Part shown: in pieces, positions 18,344-27,167 of the stretch
Layout: each line of letters starts with the position of its first letter
Numbering within the stretch: position 1 is the first letter of the stretch
Assembly (NCBI RefSeq): GCF_014925385.1
Contig: NZ_JACSDK010000001.1
Span: 806,001 to 870,000, forward strand
DNA: 64,000 nt
DNA from: Pelagibius marinus
GTDB taxonomy: Bacteria; Pseudomonadota; Alphaproteobacteria; Kiloniellales; Kiloniellaceae
Direction: 5' to 3'
Program-made: the position numbers and the translations under genes
Notes under the pieces: generated by a model
What the model was told of the DNA's origin: nothing
The model's database searches: none
The model's input: the letters and a program-made list of their open reading frames with translations, nothing else

Positions 18344-19105
18344 GTGCCCTGGGCCCTTCCCGACTCAGACGACGCTTTGCTGCGCCTGGCCAAGGGATAC
18401 CCCTACGCCGCGCCTGACGGCTCCTACCTTTACCGCGAGGGCGAGAGCGCCGCATTGCGCGGGCCCCTCGACCCGGCGCTCACCGCCGGACGGGTGCCGG
18501 TCATCGCCCACGGCTCCAACCGCGCGCCCGAGCAGATCCACCGCAAATTCGGTCACCTGACCGGGGCGGCCTCAGAGATCCCGGTGACCCGCGCCTGGCT
18601 CACCGACCACGACGTGGTCTACTCGGCGCATATGACCCGCTACGGCTCCATCTCCGCCACCCTGCACGAGGCCCCGGGCACCCGGGTCCAGGTCTACGTC
18701 ACCTGGTTGACCGAGGCCCAGCTGCCGCGCATGCACGAGACCGAGATCGGCGCCGGCAACTACGCCTACGGGCGCATGGGCGGCGTGAAGCTCGCCGTCG
18801 AGGCGGGTCCGGAGCTGACCGAGGCCTTCGCCTACCTCTCGGTGCACGGCTGCCTGGCCGACCCGGAGCAGCCCGAGGCCCCGCTGGCCCTGGCCGCCGT
18901 GCCGGCCGAGCGGCGGGTCCACCGCCACGTGGACCAGGAGACGGCGCTGGCCGTGCTGCATGCCGCCCACCACCCGGAAGACGACCTCGACGCCATGATC
19001 CTGGCCAACATCAAAGACGTCCCGCGCCGCCGCCGCCTGGTCGAGGCCCTGCAGCATGCGGCCGTGCCCTGGTCGGTCCCCGGCTTCGAGCTGATCGTAA
19101 AGTAA
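18344..19105 (+). CDS. Conserved hypothetical protein, possibly gamma-glutamylcyclotransferase-like
   Basis: 253 residues, GTG start. I do not recognise a named family with certainty. The segment VPVIAHGSNRAPEQIHRKF resembles the N-terminal 'YGSN' glycine loop of gamma-glutamylcyclotransferase folds. The later stretch ISATLHEAPGTRVQVYVTWL followed by TEAQLPRMHETE resembles the strand and 'ALDRIE' helix of that fold. The C-terminal third is alpha-helical (NIKDVPRRRRLVEALQ). If the assignment is right, it would act on gamma-glutamyl compounds such as glutathione. It is isolated by a terminator upstream and has no clear operon partner. Confidence 0.6.
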   Translation: MPWALPDSDDALLRLAKGYPYAAPDGSYLYREGESAALRGPLDPALTAGRVPVIAHGSNRAPEQIHRKFGHLTGAASEIPVTRAWLTDHDVVYSAHMTRYGSISATLHEAPGTRVQVYVTWLTEAQLPRMHETEIGAGNYAYGRMGGVKLAVEAGPELTEAFAYLSVHGCLADPEQPEAPLALAAVPAERRVHRHVDQETALAVLHAAHHPEDDLDAMILANIKDVPRRRRLVEALQHAAVPWSVPGFELIVK

Positions 19106-19177
19106 TTTTCCGCTGCTTCTACCGGAGGTAGTTGCTAGTCTCGAACCGATTGCCGGCAGCGAGGTTGGGAGTGGCTG

Positions 19178-19900
19178 ATGTGGAGAATAGTGCTTTCAGC
19201 GATCTGTGTAGCAGGGCTTGCGTCTTGCCAGACGACCAAGTCTGGAACCGCGTCTCTCTGCGACATGGACCATCTCTACCAGGCGGACAGGAACGCGGAA
19301 GCGAGCATCGGCGCCTGCAGCGAGTTGATTGCGGCTGGTGGCTCGGCACAGGCAAGGTCGAACGCCCACCAGGTCCGCGGGGCTTTTCTCGCCCGGATGG
19401 ATCGCCTGGATGAAGCCGAGGCGGATTTCAATGCGGCCATCGCTCTGACACCCAAATCCAGCACCGCCTATGCAAACCGCGGGAACTTCCACAGCCTGCG
19501 CGGGGATCGGGATCGCGCCTTCGCGGACTACGAAACGGCACTCAACCTCGATCCGGAAAACGCTGCGGCGATGAACAACACGGCGTGGGAACTCGCAAGG
19601 TACGGCGAGTACCAAGCGGCGGCCGACATGATGGAAACGGTGCTGGCCATGGCTCCGAACCAGCCTGTGGCCTATGACACGCGCGCGCATGCGCTCATGG
19701 GGCTTGGGCGATTGGAAGAAGCCGAAGCTGCCTTCGAAAAAGCAGCAGAACTTGGTGGCGCGAATCGTGTCAGGCGCTATCAGACTGCACTTGGCGCGGA
19801 CGGCTACGACCCCGGCCGGACAGATGGAGTCTACGATGAGGGGACCCGGGCTGCGCTCTCCGCCTGCATCCGCGACAACTGCCGCTTGCTGCTGGATTGA
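19178..19900 (+). CDS. TPR lipoprotein with a peptidoglycan-binding-like C-terminus
   Basis: 240 residues. A signal peptide ends in the lipobox LASC (Cys17), so the protein should be lipid-anchored in the periplasm. Residues ~65-195 hold three to four tetratricopeptide repeats (AEADFNAAIALTPKSSTAYA, AFADYETALNLDPENAAAMN, AEAAFEKAAELG). The last 40 residues (YQTALGADGYDPGRTDGVYD then GTRAALSACI) have the PG_binding_1 pattern. The combination suggests an envelope scaffold that touches peptidoglycan; the function is unknown. ATG 19178 gives the signal peptide directly. Confidence 0.75.
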   Translation: MWRIVLSAICVAGLASCQTTKSGTASLCDMDHLYQADRNAEASIGACSELIAAGGSAQARSNAHQVRGAFLARMDRLDEAEADFNAAIALTPKSSTAYANRGNFHSLRGDRDRAFADYETALNLDPENAAAMNNTAWELARYGEYQAAADMMETVLAMAPNQPVAYDTRAHALMGLGRLEEAEAAFEKAAELGGANRVRRYQTALGADGYDPGRTDGVYDEGTRAALSACIRDNCRLLLD

Positions 19901-19941
19901 ACCCCACTGGATTGACTGCGGGCCTCCGCTATAGTGCGCGC

Positions 19942-20673
19942 ATGATCACACGCGCTTTTCGCGGCGGCCCGGCCGCGCTCGCCCTCGCCTTTCTCACCGC
20001 CTGCACGGCGCAGCCGGAACTGGCCCGCGAGGGCAGCTTCGACCGCCAGGACCTGCTCTACGACCCGGCGCTTGCCATCGAGCAGGGCTGGCTGGCCATG
20101 TCGCTGTCGCCCAACGGGCGGCTCACCGACTACCGCCTCGACAGCACCCAGGACCACCTCTCGATCCGCGCCGAGGGGCAGCGCGCGGCCTCCGGCCTGG
20201 TGCTGCCGGTCAACGTCGACGTGGAAGCCTGCCCCTACCTGGAATGGGAGTGGCGGGTCGAGAAGCTGCAGGAGGGCGCCAGCCTCTACGAGGCCGACCT
20301 GGAGGACGTCGCCGCCTCGATCTGGGTGATGTTCGGTGATCCCGAGCCCGGGCCCTGGGGCGCCATCACCGCGCCCAAGCCGGTGCCGACCCTGCGCTAC
20401 GTCTGGACCACCGACAAGATCCAGGAGGAGACCATCATCGACTCGCCCTCGCAGCCCGGCGTGATCCGCTCCATCGTCGTGCAGGGCGGCATCGTCAGCC
20501 CCCTGGCCTGGGAGGGCGAGAAGCGCGACCTGGCCGCCGACTACCAGGCGGCCTTCGGCGGGCTGCCGCAGAGCAACGTCCTCGCCGTCGCCCTGGTCAC
20601 CGGCAATTACCACACGCAAGAGCCGGTGGTGGCCCACTACGGTGCCGCGCGCCTGCGCTGCAGCGGCGGCTGA
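19942..20673 (+). CDS. DUF3047 lipoprotein
   Basis: 243 residues from ATG 19942. A signal peptide with lipobox LTAC predicts lipid attachment. The mature part is a single beta-rich domain with CPYLEWEWRVEKLQEGA, SIWVMFGDPEPGPWG and LRYVWTTDKIQEETIIDSP, matching the DUF3047 family found in many Proteobacteria. It ends AAFGGLPQSNVLAVALVTGN, also family-typical. The function is unknown; a jelly-roll-like carbohydrate- or protein-binding role has not been shown. It starts 41 bp after the TPR lipoprotein gene and may be co-transcribed with it. Confidence 0.75.
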   Translation: MITRAFRGGPAALALAFLTACTAQPELAREGSFDRQDLLYDPALAIEQGWLAMSLSPNGRLTDYRLDSTQDHLSIRAEGQRAASGLVLPVNVDVEACPYLEWEWRVEKLQEGASLYEADLEDVAASIWVMFGDPEPGPWGAITAPKPVPTLRYVWTTDKIQEETIIDSPSQPGVIRSIVVQGGIVSPLAWEGEKRDLAADYQAAFGGLPQSNVLAVALVTGNYHTQEPVVAHYGAARLRCSGG

Positions 20674-20763
20674 GCGGCCCTTCTCTGCTTGATCCACCGC
20701 AAGGTGGCTGCCGGCAAGCGCCGCTAGCCTGAATGTCAGTCCCAACCTCTGCGAGGGCGCGGA

Positions 20764-21630
20764 ATGCGGTGTTTTTCGGCTTTCATCCTGGGATGCCTGC
20801 TGCTTGCCGCCGGCCCTGCGGCGGCGCAGGACCTGACGGCCGAGCGGGACTCGGCGCGCGCCGCCATCCAGCAGCTGCGCCAGGCGATGATGCAGGCGCT
20901 GCAGACTTCGATGCGGGAGGTCGGCCCCGCCGAGGCCACCGCCGTCTGCCGACACCTGGCGCCCGAGATGGCGGCGGAGATCTCCGCCGAGACCAGCTGG
21001 CAGATCCGCCGTCCCGCCCTGAAGGCGCGCAACCCGGCAAACCGTCCGACGGAGCTGGAGCGCGGCGTGCTGCTCGGCTACCTGACGCGCAGCCTCGCCG
21101 GCCAGTCCTTCGACGGGATGGAGACGGTCCGCCTGGTAGAGCAGGACGGCAAGACCTACGTCCACTATATGCGCGCCATTCCCACGCTGGACGCCTGCCT
21201 CACCTGCCACGGCAGCAACCTGGCGCCCGACGTGGCGGCGAAGATCGCGGAGGTCTACCCCGAAGACGAGGCGGTGGGCTTCCAGGTCGGGGACCTGCGC
21301 GGCGCCTTCTCGCTGCTGCGGCCGTACGACCCCGAGGCCGCGCCGGTGGTGCAGGCGCCGCGCCTGCCGGAGGTGGCGGCCACGGGGCCAAGCGCGCTCG
21401 ACACCCCTGGCCTGCGCGGTGATCCCGTCGCCGGGCGCAGCCTCTTCGGCGCGCATTGCCTGTCGTGTCACGGCGCGACCGACCTGGCCACGCACCTCTA
21501 TCCCGGCGGCGGCGAAGGCACCCATGGCGATGTCTGTGAATTTCTCCAGACCCACGGCCTGACCGACCGGCAGAACGACTGCGACATCATCGCCTATCTG
21601 AAGGTGCTGGCCGGGCAGGTCCCCGAGTAG
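20764..21630 (+). CDS. Periplasmic DUF3365-like protein with two haem c sites
   Basis: 288 residues. An N-terminal signal peptide ends GPAAAQ. Residues ~30-180 follow the DUF3365 (Tll0287-like haem sensor) pattern: GYLTRSLAGQ, then VHYMRAIPTLDACLTCHG with a CxxCH haem c site at about 146. A second domain adds a mono-haem cytochrome c: GRSLFGAHCLSCHGATDLA and a late TDRQNDCDIIAYL. So the protein should carry two covalent haems in the periplasm. DUF3365 domains usually sense gas or redox state. The fusion with a cytochrome c domain suggests electron transfer as well. The partner is unknown. Confidence 0.75.
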   Translation: MRCFSAFILGCLLLAAGPAAAQDLTAERDSARAAIQQLRQAMMQALQTSMREVGPAEATAVCRHLAPEMAAEISAETSWQIRRPALKARNPANRPTELERGVLLGYLTRSLAGQSFDGMETVRLVEQDGKTYVHYMRAIPTLDACLTCHGSNLAPDVAAKIAEVYPEDEAVGFQVGDLRGAFSLLRPYDPEAAPVVQAPRLPEVAATGPSALDTPGLRGDPVAGRSLFGAHCLSCHGATDLATHLYPGGGEGTHGDVCEFLQTHGLTDRQNDCDIIAYLKVLAGQVPE

Positions 21631-21654
21631 AGCAGACCCCCGAGCAGGGGCGGT

Positions 21655-22365
21655 TCAACCCGCCGCTTCTTCTGGTTCGGGGGCGACCTTCCAGACCACG
21701 GCGTTGCGCAGGTCGCTGTCCTCCAGCTCACGGCTGGTCTTCACCCCGTAGGCGATGATCCGCTCCAGGCCCTGGCGCGGCAGGTAGGTGCGCCCGGGAT
21801 CGCCCATGAGGACCAGGCAGCCGCCTGAAGCCGATGGGGCCGCCAGGCCGCGCAGCCAGGCGACGATGCGCTCGGCGGCGGGGCGCTCGTAGCAGACGTC
21901 GCCGGCCAGGACCACGTCCCAGCCGGCATTGGCCGAGCCCACGATGTCTTCTTCGCGCACCGTGATCTCGACGCCGTTGGCGGCGGCGTTGAGGCGGCAG
22001 GCGGCGCCGGCGAAGGCGTCGATCTCGACGGCCTCGACGCTCTGCGCCCCGGCCAGCTTGGCGGCGATGCCCTGCAGGCCGGAGCCGGCGGCGAAGTCCA
22101 GCACCCGCTTGCCGCGCACCACCTCGGGGTGGTCGATCAGGTAGCGCGCCAGCGCCTGGCCGCCGGCCCAGGCGAAGGCCCAGAAGGGCGGCGGCAGGCC
22201 CTGTTCGGCCAGTTCCTCCTCGGTCGCCTCCCACAGCGGCACCACCTCGCTGGCGAGGTAGAGCTGCACCTCCGGCACCAGGGGCGGGGCTTCCAGGCGG
22301 GTGTTGGCGCGGATGAAGGCTTCCGGGTCCTGGCGCAGGGCCTCCGCCGTGGGGGGCGTGGTCAT
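21655..22365 (-). CDS. Protein-lysine methyltransferase, ETFBKMT/METTL20-like
   Basis: 236 residues. It is a class I SAM methyltransferase: motif I VLDFAAGSGLQGIAA, the acidic residue of motif II in VEAVEIDAFA, and the post-I segment GWDVVLAGDVCYE. The N-terminal block RANTRLEAPPLVPEVQLYLA and the PPPFWAFAWAGGQALARY block are shared with the METTL20 family. The Agrobacterium member was shown to methylate electron-transfer flavoprotein beta and ribosomal L7/L12. The same targets are likely here but not shown. Its start overlaps the ubiA stop by 3-4 bp, so it is translated from the ubiA message. Confidence 0.8.
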   Translation of the reverse strand: MTTPPTAEALRQDPEAFIRANTRLEAPPLVPEVQLYLASEVVPLWEATEEELAEQGLPPPFWAFAWAGGQALARYLIDHPEVVRGKRVLDFAAGSGLQGIAAKLAGAQSVEAVEIDAFAGAACRLNAAANGVEITVREEDIVGSANAGWDVVLAGDVCYERPAAERIVAWLRGLAAPSASGGCLVLMGDPGRTYLPRQGLERIIAYGVKTSRELEDSDLRNAVVWKVAPEPEEAAG

Positions 22366-23330
22366 CCGGTCAGACCGAGCCAGGGGCTGCCGGCGAGGAT
22401 GCCGGCCAGCAGCAGCCAGCCGGCCAGGCGGTTGGACTTGAACTTGGCCAGGCAGTTGAAGGGCGCGTCCAGGTCGACGTCGAGCACCTGCCAGGCGAAC
22501 TGGGCGCCGGTGGCGGCCAGCCCGATCCAGAAGGGCCAGGCGAGGCCCGCCGCCCAGCCGGCGGCGCCGAAGAGCAGCAGGGCGATGGCGAAGAAGGCGC
22601 CGAGCCAGGGCTTGCTGCCCTCACCGAGGCGCAAGGCCAGGGACTTCACGCCGATCAGGGCGTCGTCCTCCTTGTCCTGATGGGCATAGATGGTGTCGTA
22701 GCCGAGCGTCCAGGCGATGCCGCCGAGGTAGAGCAGCAGCGGCGGCCAGGCCAGGGCGCCGGTGGCCGCCGTCCAGCCGATCAGCGCCCCCCAGTTGAAG
22801 GTCAGGCCCAGCCAGGCCTGGGGCCAGTAGGTGATGCGCTTCATCAGGGGATAGGGGAAGACCAGCAGCAGCGAGGCGCAGCCCAGGGCCACGGTCAGGC
22901 TGTTCATCTGCACGAGAATGCCGAAGGAGACCAGCAGCAGCGCCAGCAGGAAGATCCCGGCCCGGGTCAGGCTGATCTCGCCCGAGGGGATCGGCCGGGT
23001 GGCGGTGCGCGCCACCTTGCCGTCGATGTCGCGGTCCAGGATGTCGTTCACCGTGCAGCCGGCCGCGCGCATCAGCACCGCGCCGCAGCCGAAGTAGAGG
23101 TAGAGCCACCACGAGGGGCCGCTGTTGGCCGCGGCATCACCCAGGGCAATCGCCCACCAGCCGGGAAACAGCAGCAGCCAGGTGCCGATCGGCCGGTCCA
23201 GGCGGGCCAGGCGCAGGTAGGGGCGCGCGGCGGCCGGGGCGAGGCGCAGCACCCAGTGGTCGGCGCGGATGTCGCTGGCCGAGGGCCCCTGGCTGGACGG
23301 GGTCCCTGAACTGGAAGACAGGTTGCTCAT
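22362..23330 (-). CDS. ubiA: 4-hydroxybenzoate polyprenyltransferase
   Basis: 322 residues with seven to nine membrane helices. The two Asp-rich prenyl-diphosphate sites are NDILDRDIDGKVARTATRPI (in part) near residue 95 and YAHQDKEDDALIGVKSLALR (in part) near 215. UbiA attaches the polyprenyl chain to 4-hydroxybenzoate in ubiquinone synthesis at the inner membrane. It is divergent from rsmE-gshA, a neighbourhood common in Alphaproteobacteria. The next enzyme of the route, UbiD, is at 14720. The N-terminus carries an extra ~25 polar residues rich in Ser and Pro. Confidence 0.93.
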   Translation of the reverse strand: MSNLSSSSGTPSSQGPSASDIRADHWVLRLAPAAARPYLRLARLDRPIGTWLLLFPGWWAIALGDAAANSGPSWWLYLYFGCGAVLMRAAGCTVNDILDRDIDGKVARTATRPIPSGEISLTRAGIFLLALLLVSFGILVQMNSLTVALGCASLLLVFPYPLMKRITYWPQAWLGLTFNWGALIGWTAATGALAWPPLLLYLGGIAWTLGYDTIYAHQDKEDDALIGVKSLALRLGEGSKPWLGAFFAIALLLFGAAGWAAGLAWPFWIGLAATGAQFAWQVLDVDLDAPFNCLAKFKSNRLAGWLLLAGILAGSPWLGLTG

Positions 23331-23409
23331 CCCCTAATCTTTAACGGCGAATCGGCGCGGGAAAAAGCCGTGTGTCGCCCGCAGGGGCGACAGCGGCGGC
23401 GGAAGGGAA

Positions 23410-24228
23410 ATGACCACAGCTGCAAAAATTGCCACCCGGCTCTACGTCGACGACGCCCTGACGGCGGAGCGCAGCCTGGGTCTCGACCACGGCCAGGCGC
23501 ATTTCCTGCGCTCGGTGCTGCGCCTGGCGCCCGGCGCCAAGCTGGCGGTCTTCAACGGCCGCGACGGCGAATGGCTGGCCGAGATCGACGGCCTGGGCAA
23601 GGGCTGGTGCTCGCTCACCCTGCTGGAACAGCGCCGCGCGCCGGCGCCCGAGCCCGACCTCTGGCTGTGCTTCGCACCGATTAAGCGGGCGCGCATCGAC
23701 TTCATGGCGGAAAAGGCGACGGAGCTCGGCTGTTCCGTGCTGCAGCCGGTGATGACCCGCTTCACCGCGGTCAGCCGGGTGAACGAGGAGCGCCTGGCCG
23801 CCAACGCCCGCGAGGCCGCCGAGCAGTGCGAGCGCCTGACGGTGCCGGAGGTGCGTGAAACCGTGAGCTTCGGCCGGCTGCTCGACACCTGGCCGGCGGA
23901 GCGGCGCCTCATGGTCTGCGCCGAATGGGGCGAGGCCAAACCCGTGGCCGAGGCGCTGCAAACGATTCGCGCCGAGACCGGTGGTAGCCCGCGGCCCTGG
24001 CCCCAGCCCTGGGCAGTCATGACCGGACCGGAGGGCGGCTTTGCCGAGAGCGAACTTGACGCCCTTCGCAAACTGCCCTTTGTTACCCCGGTCGGCCTCG
24101 GGCCGCGGATTCTGCGTGCGGATACCGCGGCTTTGGCGGCGATCGCCTGCTGGCAGGCGGTGCTCGGCGACGGGGACCGGCGGCCGCCGGCGGCGCTGGC
24201 GGGGGTTCCCCCGCCCGGGGGCGGATAG
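23410..24228 (+). CDS. rsmE: 16S rRNA (uracil-1498-N3)-methyltransferase
   Basis: 272 residues. The N-terminal PUA-like domain reads ATRLYVDDAL and HFLRSVLRLAPGAKLAVFNG (in part). The C-terminal SPOUT domain contains KRARIDFMAEKATELGCSVL (in part), the knot motifs MTGPEGGFAESEL and VGLGPRILRADTAALAAI. RsmE methylates U1498 in helix 44 of 16S rRNA. The ATG follows GGAAGGGAA. The C-terminus has a short proline/glycine-rich extension. gshA lies 223 bp downstream on the same strand. Confidence 0.93.
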   Translation: MTTAAKIATRLYVDDALTAERSLGLDHGQAHFLRSVLRLAPGAKLAVFNGRDGEWLAEIDGLGKGWCSLTLLEQRRAPAPEPDLWLCFAPIKRARIDFMAEKATELGCSVLQPVMTRFTAVSRVNEERLAANAREAAEQCERLTVPEVRETVSFGRLLDTWPAERRLMVCAEWGEAKPVAEALQTIRAETGGSPRPWPQPWAVMTGPEGGFAESELDALRKLPFVTPVGLGPRILRADTAALAAIACWQAVLGDGDRRPPAALAGVPPPGGG

Positions 24229-24451
24229 GCCTATTGGCCAAAAAGACTTGGAGGGCGCCTTCCGGCTCCCCTTGTAAAGCAGCAGGCTCCATGAAGAGGG
24301 CCGCTGTGACGGACCGAAAATTAGGAATACGAACCACCAGGCGCCCGGGGGGCGGACGCCGACTTCAATCCATAAGAATGCGTTCGATCGGGCGGTTCGA
24401 AGGGAACCGGAACGTGTCGAACCGGGATTCCGGGACCAAGGGTATCAAGTC

Positions 24452-25816
24452 ATGTCCGCTCCTCCCCAAAGCCAGGGCGAAACCCTGACCGACAAGGCAC
24501 AGCTCATTGCCTACCTGGAGACAGGCTGCAAGCCGGCCGACGACTGGCGCATCGGCACCGAGCACGAGAAGTTCTGCTATTCCCTCGACGATTTCCGCCC
24601 GCTGCCCTATGAGGGCGAGCGCGGCATCGGTGCCCTGCTGGAGGGCCTGCAGCAGTTCGGCTGGGCCGCGGTCAAGGAAGGCGACAACGTCATCGCCCTG
24701 GCCAAGAACGGCGCCAGCGTGTCCCTGGAGCCGGGCGGCCAGGTGGAGCTCTCGGGCGCGCCGCTGAAGACCATCCACGACACCTGCAGCGAGGTGCACA
24801 CCCACCTGGACCAGATCCGCCAGGTCATGGGGCCGATGAACGTCGCCGCCATGGGCCTGGGCTTCAATCCGAAGTGGGCCCGCGAGGACATCTCCTGGAT
24901 GCCCAAGGGGCGCTACAAGATCATGGGCGAGTACATGCCTAAGAAGGGCAGCCTGGGACTCGACATGATGCTGCGCACCTGCACGGTGCAGGTGAACCTC
25001 GACTTCGCCTCGGAAGCCGACATGGTGAAGAAGTTCCGCGTCGGCCTGGCCCTGCAGCCGGTGGCCACCGCGCTCTTCGCCAACTCGCCCTTCACCGAGG
25101 GCCGGCCCAACGGCTTCCTCAGCTTCCGCAGCCACATCTGGACCGACACCGACCCCGACCGCTGCGGCGTCCTGCCCTTCGTCTTCGAGGACGGCATGGG
25201 CTTCGAGCGCTATGTCGATCACGTGCTCGACGTGCCCATGTACTTCGTCTACCGCGACGGCCGGTACATCGACGCCTCCGGCCAGTCGTTCCGCGATTTC
25301 CTCGACGGCAAGCTGCCGGCGCTGCCGGGCGAGAAGCCGAAGATGGGCGACTGGGCCGACCACCTTTCGACCCTCTTCCCCGAAGTGCGCCTCAAGAAGT
25401 TCCTGGAGATGCGCGGCGCCGACGGCGGTCCCTGGAAGTCGCTCTGCGCCCTGCCGGCGCTCTGGGTCGGCCTGCTCTACGACCAGGGCGCGCTGGACGC
25501 CGCCTGGGACCTGGTGAAGGACTGGACCCTGGAAGAGCACCAGTACCTGCGCGACGAGGTGCCCAGGCAGGCCCTGCACACGCCCTTCCGCGGCAAGCCG
25601 CTGAACGCCATTGCTCATCAGGCGGTGGATATCGCCGCCCAGGGCCTGAAGGCGCGCCGGCGCCTGGATGGACAGGGCGACGACGAGAGCCACTTCCTCG
25701 CCCTGCTGCGCAGCCGCGTCGAGCGCGAGAAGTCGCCGGCCGAGTACCTGCTGGACGATTTTCACGGCCGCTGGCAGCAGTCCATCGACCCGGTCTTCAC
25801 CGAGTGCGCGTACTGA
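24452..25816 (+). CDS. gshA: Glutamate--cysteine ligase (plant/alphaproteobacterial GCS2 type)
   Basis: 454 residues. The N-terminal IGTEHEKFCYS carries the first catalytic Glu. ISLEPGG-type motif VSLEPGGQVELSGAP, LGFNPKW, MLRTCTVQVNLDFASE and FRSHIWTDTDPDRCG are all diagnostic of the group 3 enzymes of plants and Alphaproteobacteria. It makes gamma-glutamylcysteine from Glu and Cys with ATP, the first step of glutathione synthesis. The start follows AAGGG nine bases upstream. It converges on a PAS_5 gene only 3 bp beyond its stop. Glutathione-using genes in the window include the quinone reductase at 12398 and possibly the GFA proteins. Confidence 0.94.
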   Translation: MSAPPQSQGETLTDKAQLIAYLETGCKPADDWRIGTEHEKFCYSLDDFRPLPYEGERGIGALLEGLQQFGWAAVKEGDNVIALAKNGASVSLEPGGQVELSGAPLKTIHDTCSEVHTHLDQIRQVMGPMNVAAMGLGFNPKWAREDISWMPKGRYKIMGEYMPKKGSLGLDMMLRTCTVQVNLDFASEADMVKKFRVGLALQPVATALFANSPFTEGRPNGFLSFRSHIWTDTDPDRCGVLPFVFEDGMGFERYVDHVLDVPMYFVYRDGRYIDASGQSFRDFLDGKLPALPGEKPKMGDWADHLSTLFPEVRLKKFLEMRGADGGPWKSLCALPALWVGLLYDQGALDAAWDLVKDWTLEEHQYLRDEVPRQALHTPFRGKPLNAIAHQAVDIAAQGLKARRRLDGQGDDESHFLALLRSRVEREKSPAEYLLDDFHGRWQQSIDPVFTECAY

Positions 25817-25819
25817 ACG

Positions 25820-26401
25820 CTAAATCTCGATCTTGAAGACGGTCTTCGGCAACAGCTCGCCGAAGTCGATGTCCTTGCGGTAGTGGATCTCGATCTCTTT
25901 GCTGAACAGCTGATAGCACAGCAGGCGCGTCACCCGGCCGTCTTCGCCGTAGGGCAGGGCGATGCGCCAGGCCTTGCGGCTGTGGAAGGCGTCCTTGTAG
26001 GTGTCGTCGCGCAGCTGGAAGTCATGGCGTGAATACAGCGGCACGCCGCTGGCCGCGCATTCGCGCAGCTGTCCCTCCACCATATGGACGTAGGGCGTGT
26101 CGCCGAAGGCCTCGACGAGGGTGCGGCCCTTCAGGTTGGTCCCCGTCGTGGTCACGACCTTCTCCCCGACCACCCGGAAGGTGATGGCGCTGTCGGTGAC
26201 CTCGTAGAGGATGAGGTTGGGCACCAGGGCCGGCAGCAGGAAGGGGTCGATCTTCCCGGCCGGCGGGAAGGCCGCGCCGTCGCGCTGGCCGCACCAGCAG
26301 TGCAGGATCTCCCGAAAGGTCTCGGGCTCAATATCGGCGATGGCGATGCGGCCGAAGGTCGGCTCGGCATCGGTGGGGGACTTGGCAGTCGGGGCGTACA
26401 C
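25820..26401 (-). CDS. Stand-alone PAS_5 domain protein
   Basis: 193 residues, GTG start with no strong ribosome binding site. The PAS-like core includes FREILHCWCGQRDGAAFPPA in part, LVPNLILYEVTDSAITFRVV (in part) and GTNLKGRTLVEAF, the last two being the best matches to PAS_5. The protein ends in a short charged strand. No other domain or membrane segment is seen. An inverted repeat CTAGT-CTTT-ACTAG lies about 90 bp upstream (26492-26505). This is the third PAS_5 protein of the window; the function is unknown. Confidence 0.65.
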   Translation of the reverse strand: MYAPTAKSPTDAEPTFGRIAIADIEPETFREILHCWCGQRDGAAFPPAGKIDPFLLPALVPNLILYEVTDSAITFRVVGEKVVTTTGTNLKGRTLVEAFGDTPYVHMVEGQLRECAASGVPLYSRHDFQLRDDTYKDAFHSRKAWRIALPYGEDGRVTRLLCYQLFSKEIEIHYRKDIDFGELLPKTVFKIEI

Positions 26402-26621
26402 GGGCGCGCGCGTCCAGATCCTCTGATCACGTCCACGGCAGACCGCCCGCGATGCATCCCAGCAGCGCCCCGTCCGGTTTTGCCGTTTCGACTAGTCTTT
26501 ACTAGCAGGGTATCAATGAACAAGCGCTTATAGACGCCCGCGGCGCATTTCGCTGCCGTCGGTTGAAGGACCCCGGCAGGGACCACCCGCGGGCTGCGCC
26601 CGCAGGCATTTCGGCGCCGGT

Positions 26622-27167
26622 CTAGTTGCCTTCGACAGCCTTTCCGGCGGTGTTTTCGCGGGCCTCCTGGGCCAGCCGCAGGGCGCGGACCAGGGCCGGG
26701 GGCATGTCGGTCCCGGCCGCCTTCTGCGCCGGGGTCAGGTTCAGCTTGTCGATCTGCTCCTGCCGGTACTGGGCTTCGATGGCCAGGATCTCGGCGCGCA
26801 GCGCGGCGATGCGGGCCTCGTAGAGGTCGCCGCCCAGGGGTTTGGCGGTGCCGACGCCGGTGAAGGTGCGCGGCCCCGCCAGGCCACGGGACTCGGCGCC
26901 GCGCAGCATCTGGGTGCGCGGCGGCGTGCCGGTCACGGTGTAGTCGCCCACGCGCCGGCCGGCCGGGCCGTTGTTGAAGATCACGGTGTTGCCGACCGTG
27001 TTGTGGGAGCCGCGCGCGCCGCAGTAGGTCGAAGAGCCGATGGTGGCGCAGGACTGGGCGGCGGCGGGGGTGGCGCTGCCGGCCGCGGCGGCGCTCAGGG
27101 CGCCGGCCAGCAGCAGTGGCCCGGCCAGGCCGGGCAGGCGGCGCTTCAGGGTCGTGGCAGGCTTCAT
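26622..27167 (-). CDS. Secreted hypothetical protein
   Basis: 181 residues. A signal peptide (RRLPGLAGPLLLAGALSAAA) is cut near TPAAAQ-SC. The mature part starts with a Cys-flanked, Gly/Asn-rich segment (SCATIGSSTYCGARGSH, NTVGNTVIFNN) and ends with a charged helix (ARIAALRAEILAIEAQYRQE). I recognise no family. The short N-terminal motif resembles repeats in fimbrial or surface proteins, but this is weak. It is transcribed alone, divergent from a small membrane protein at 27400. Confidence 0.6.
   Translation of the reverse strand: MKPATTLKRRLPGLAGPLLLAGALSAAAAGSATPAAAQSCATIGSSTYCGARGSHNTVGNTVIFNNGPAGRRVGDYTVTGTPPRTQMLRGAESRGLAGPRTFTGVGTAKPLGGDLYEARIAALRAEILAIEAQYRQEQIDKLNLTPAQKAAGTDMPPALVRALRLAQEARENTAGKAVEGN

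Noticed and set aside
24234-24488. An 84-residue frame running across the gshA start
   Set aside because: Very basic, no family, and overlaps the well-supported gshA start in another frame.
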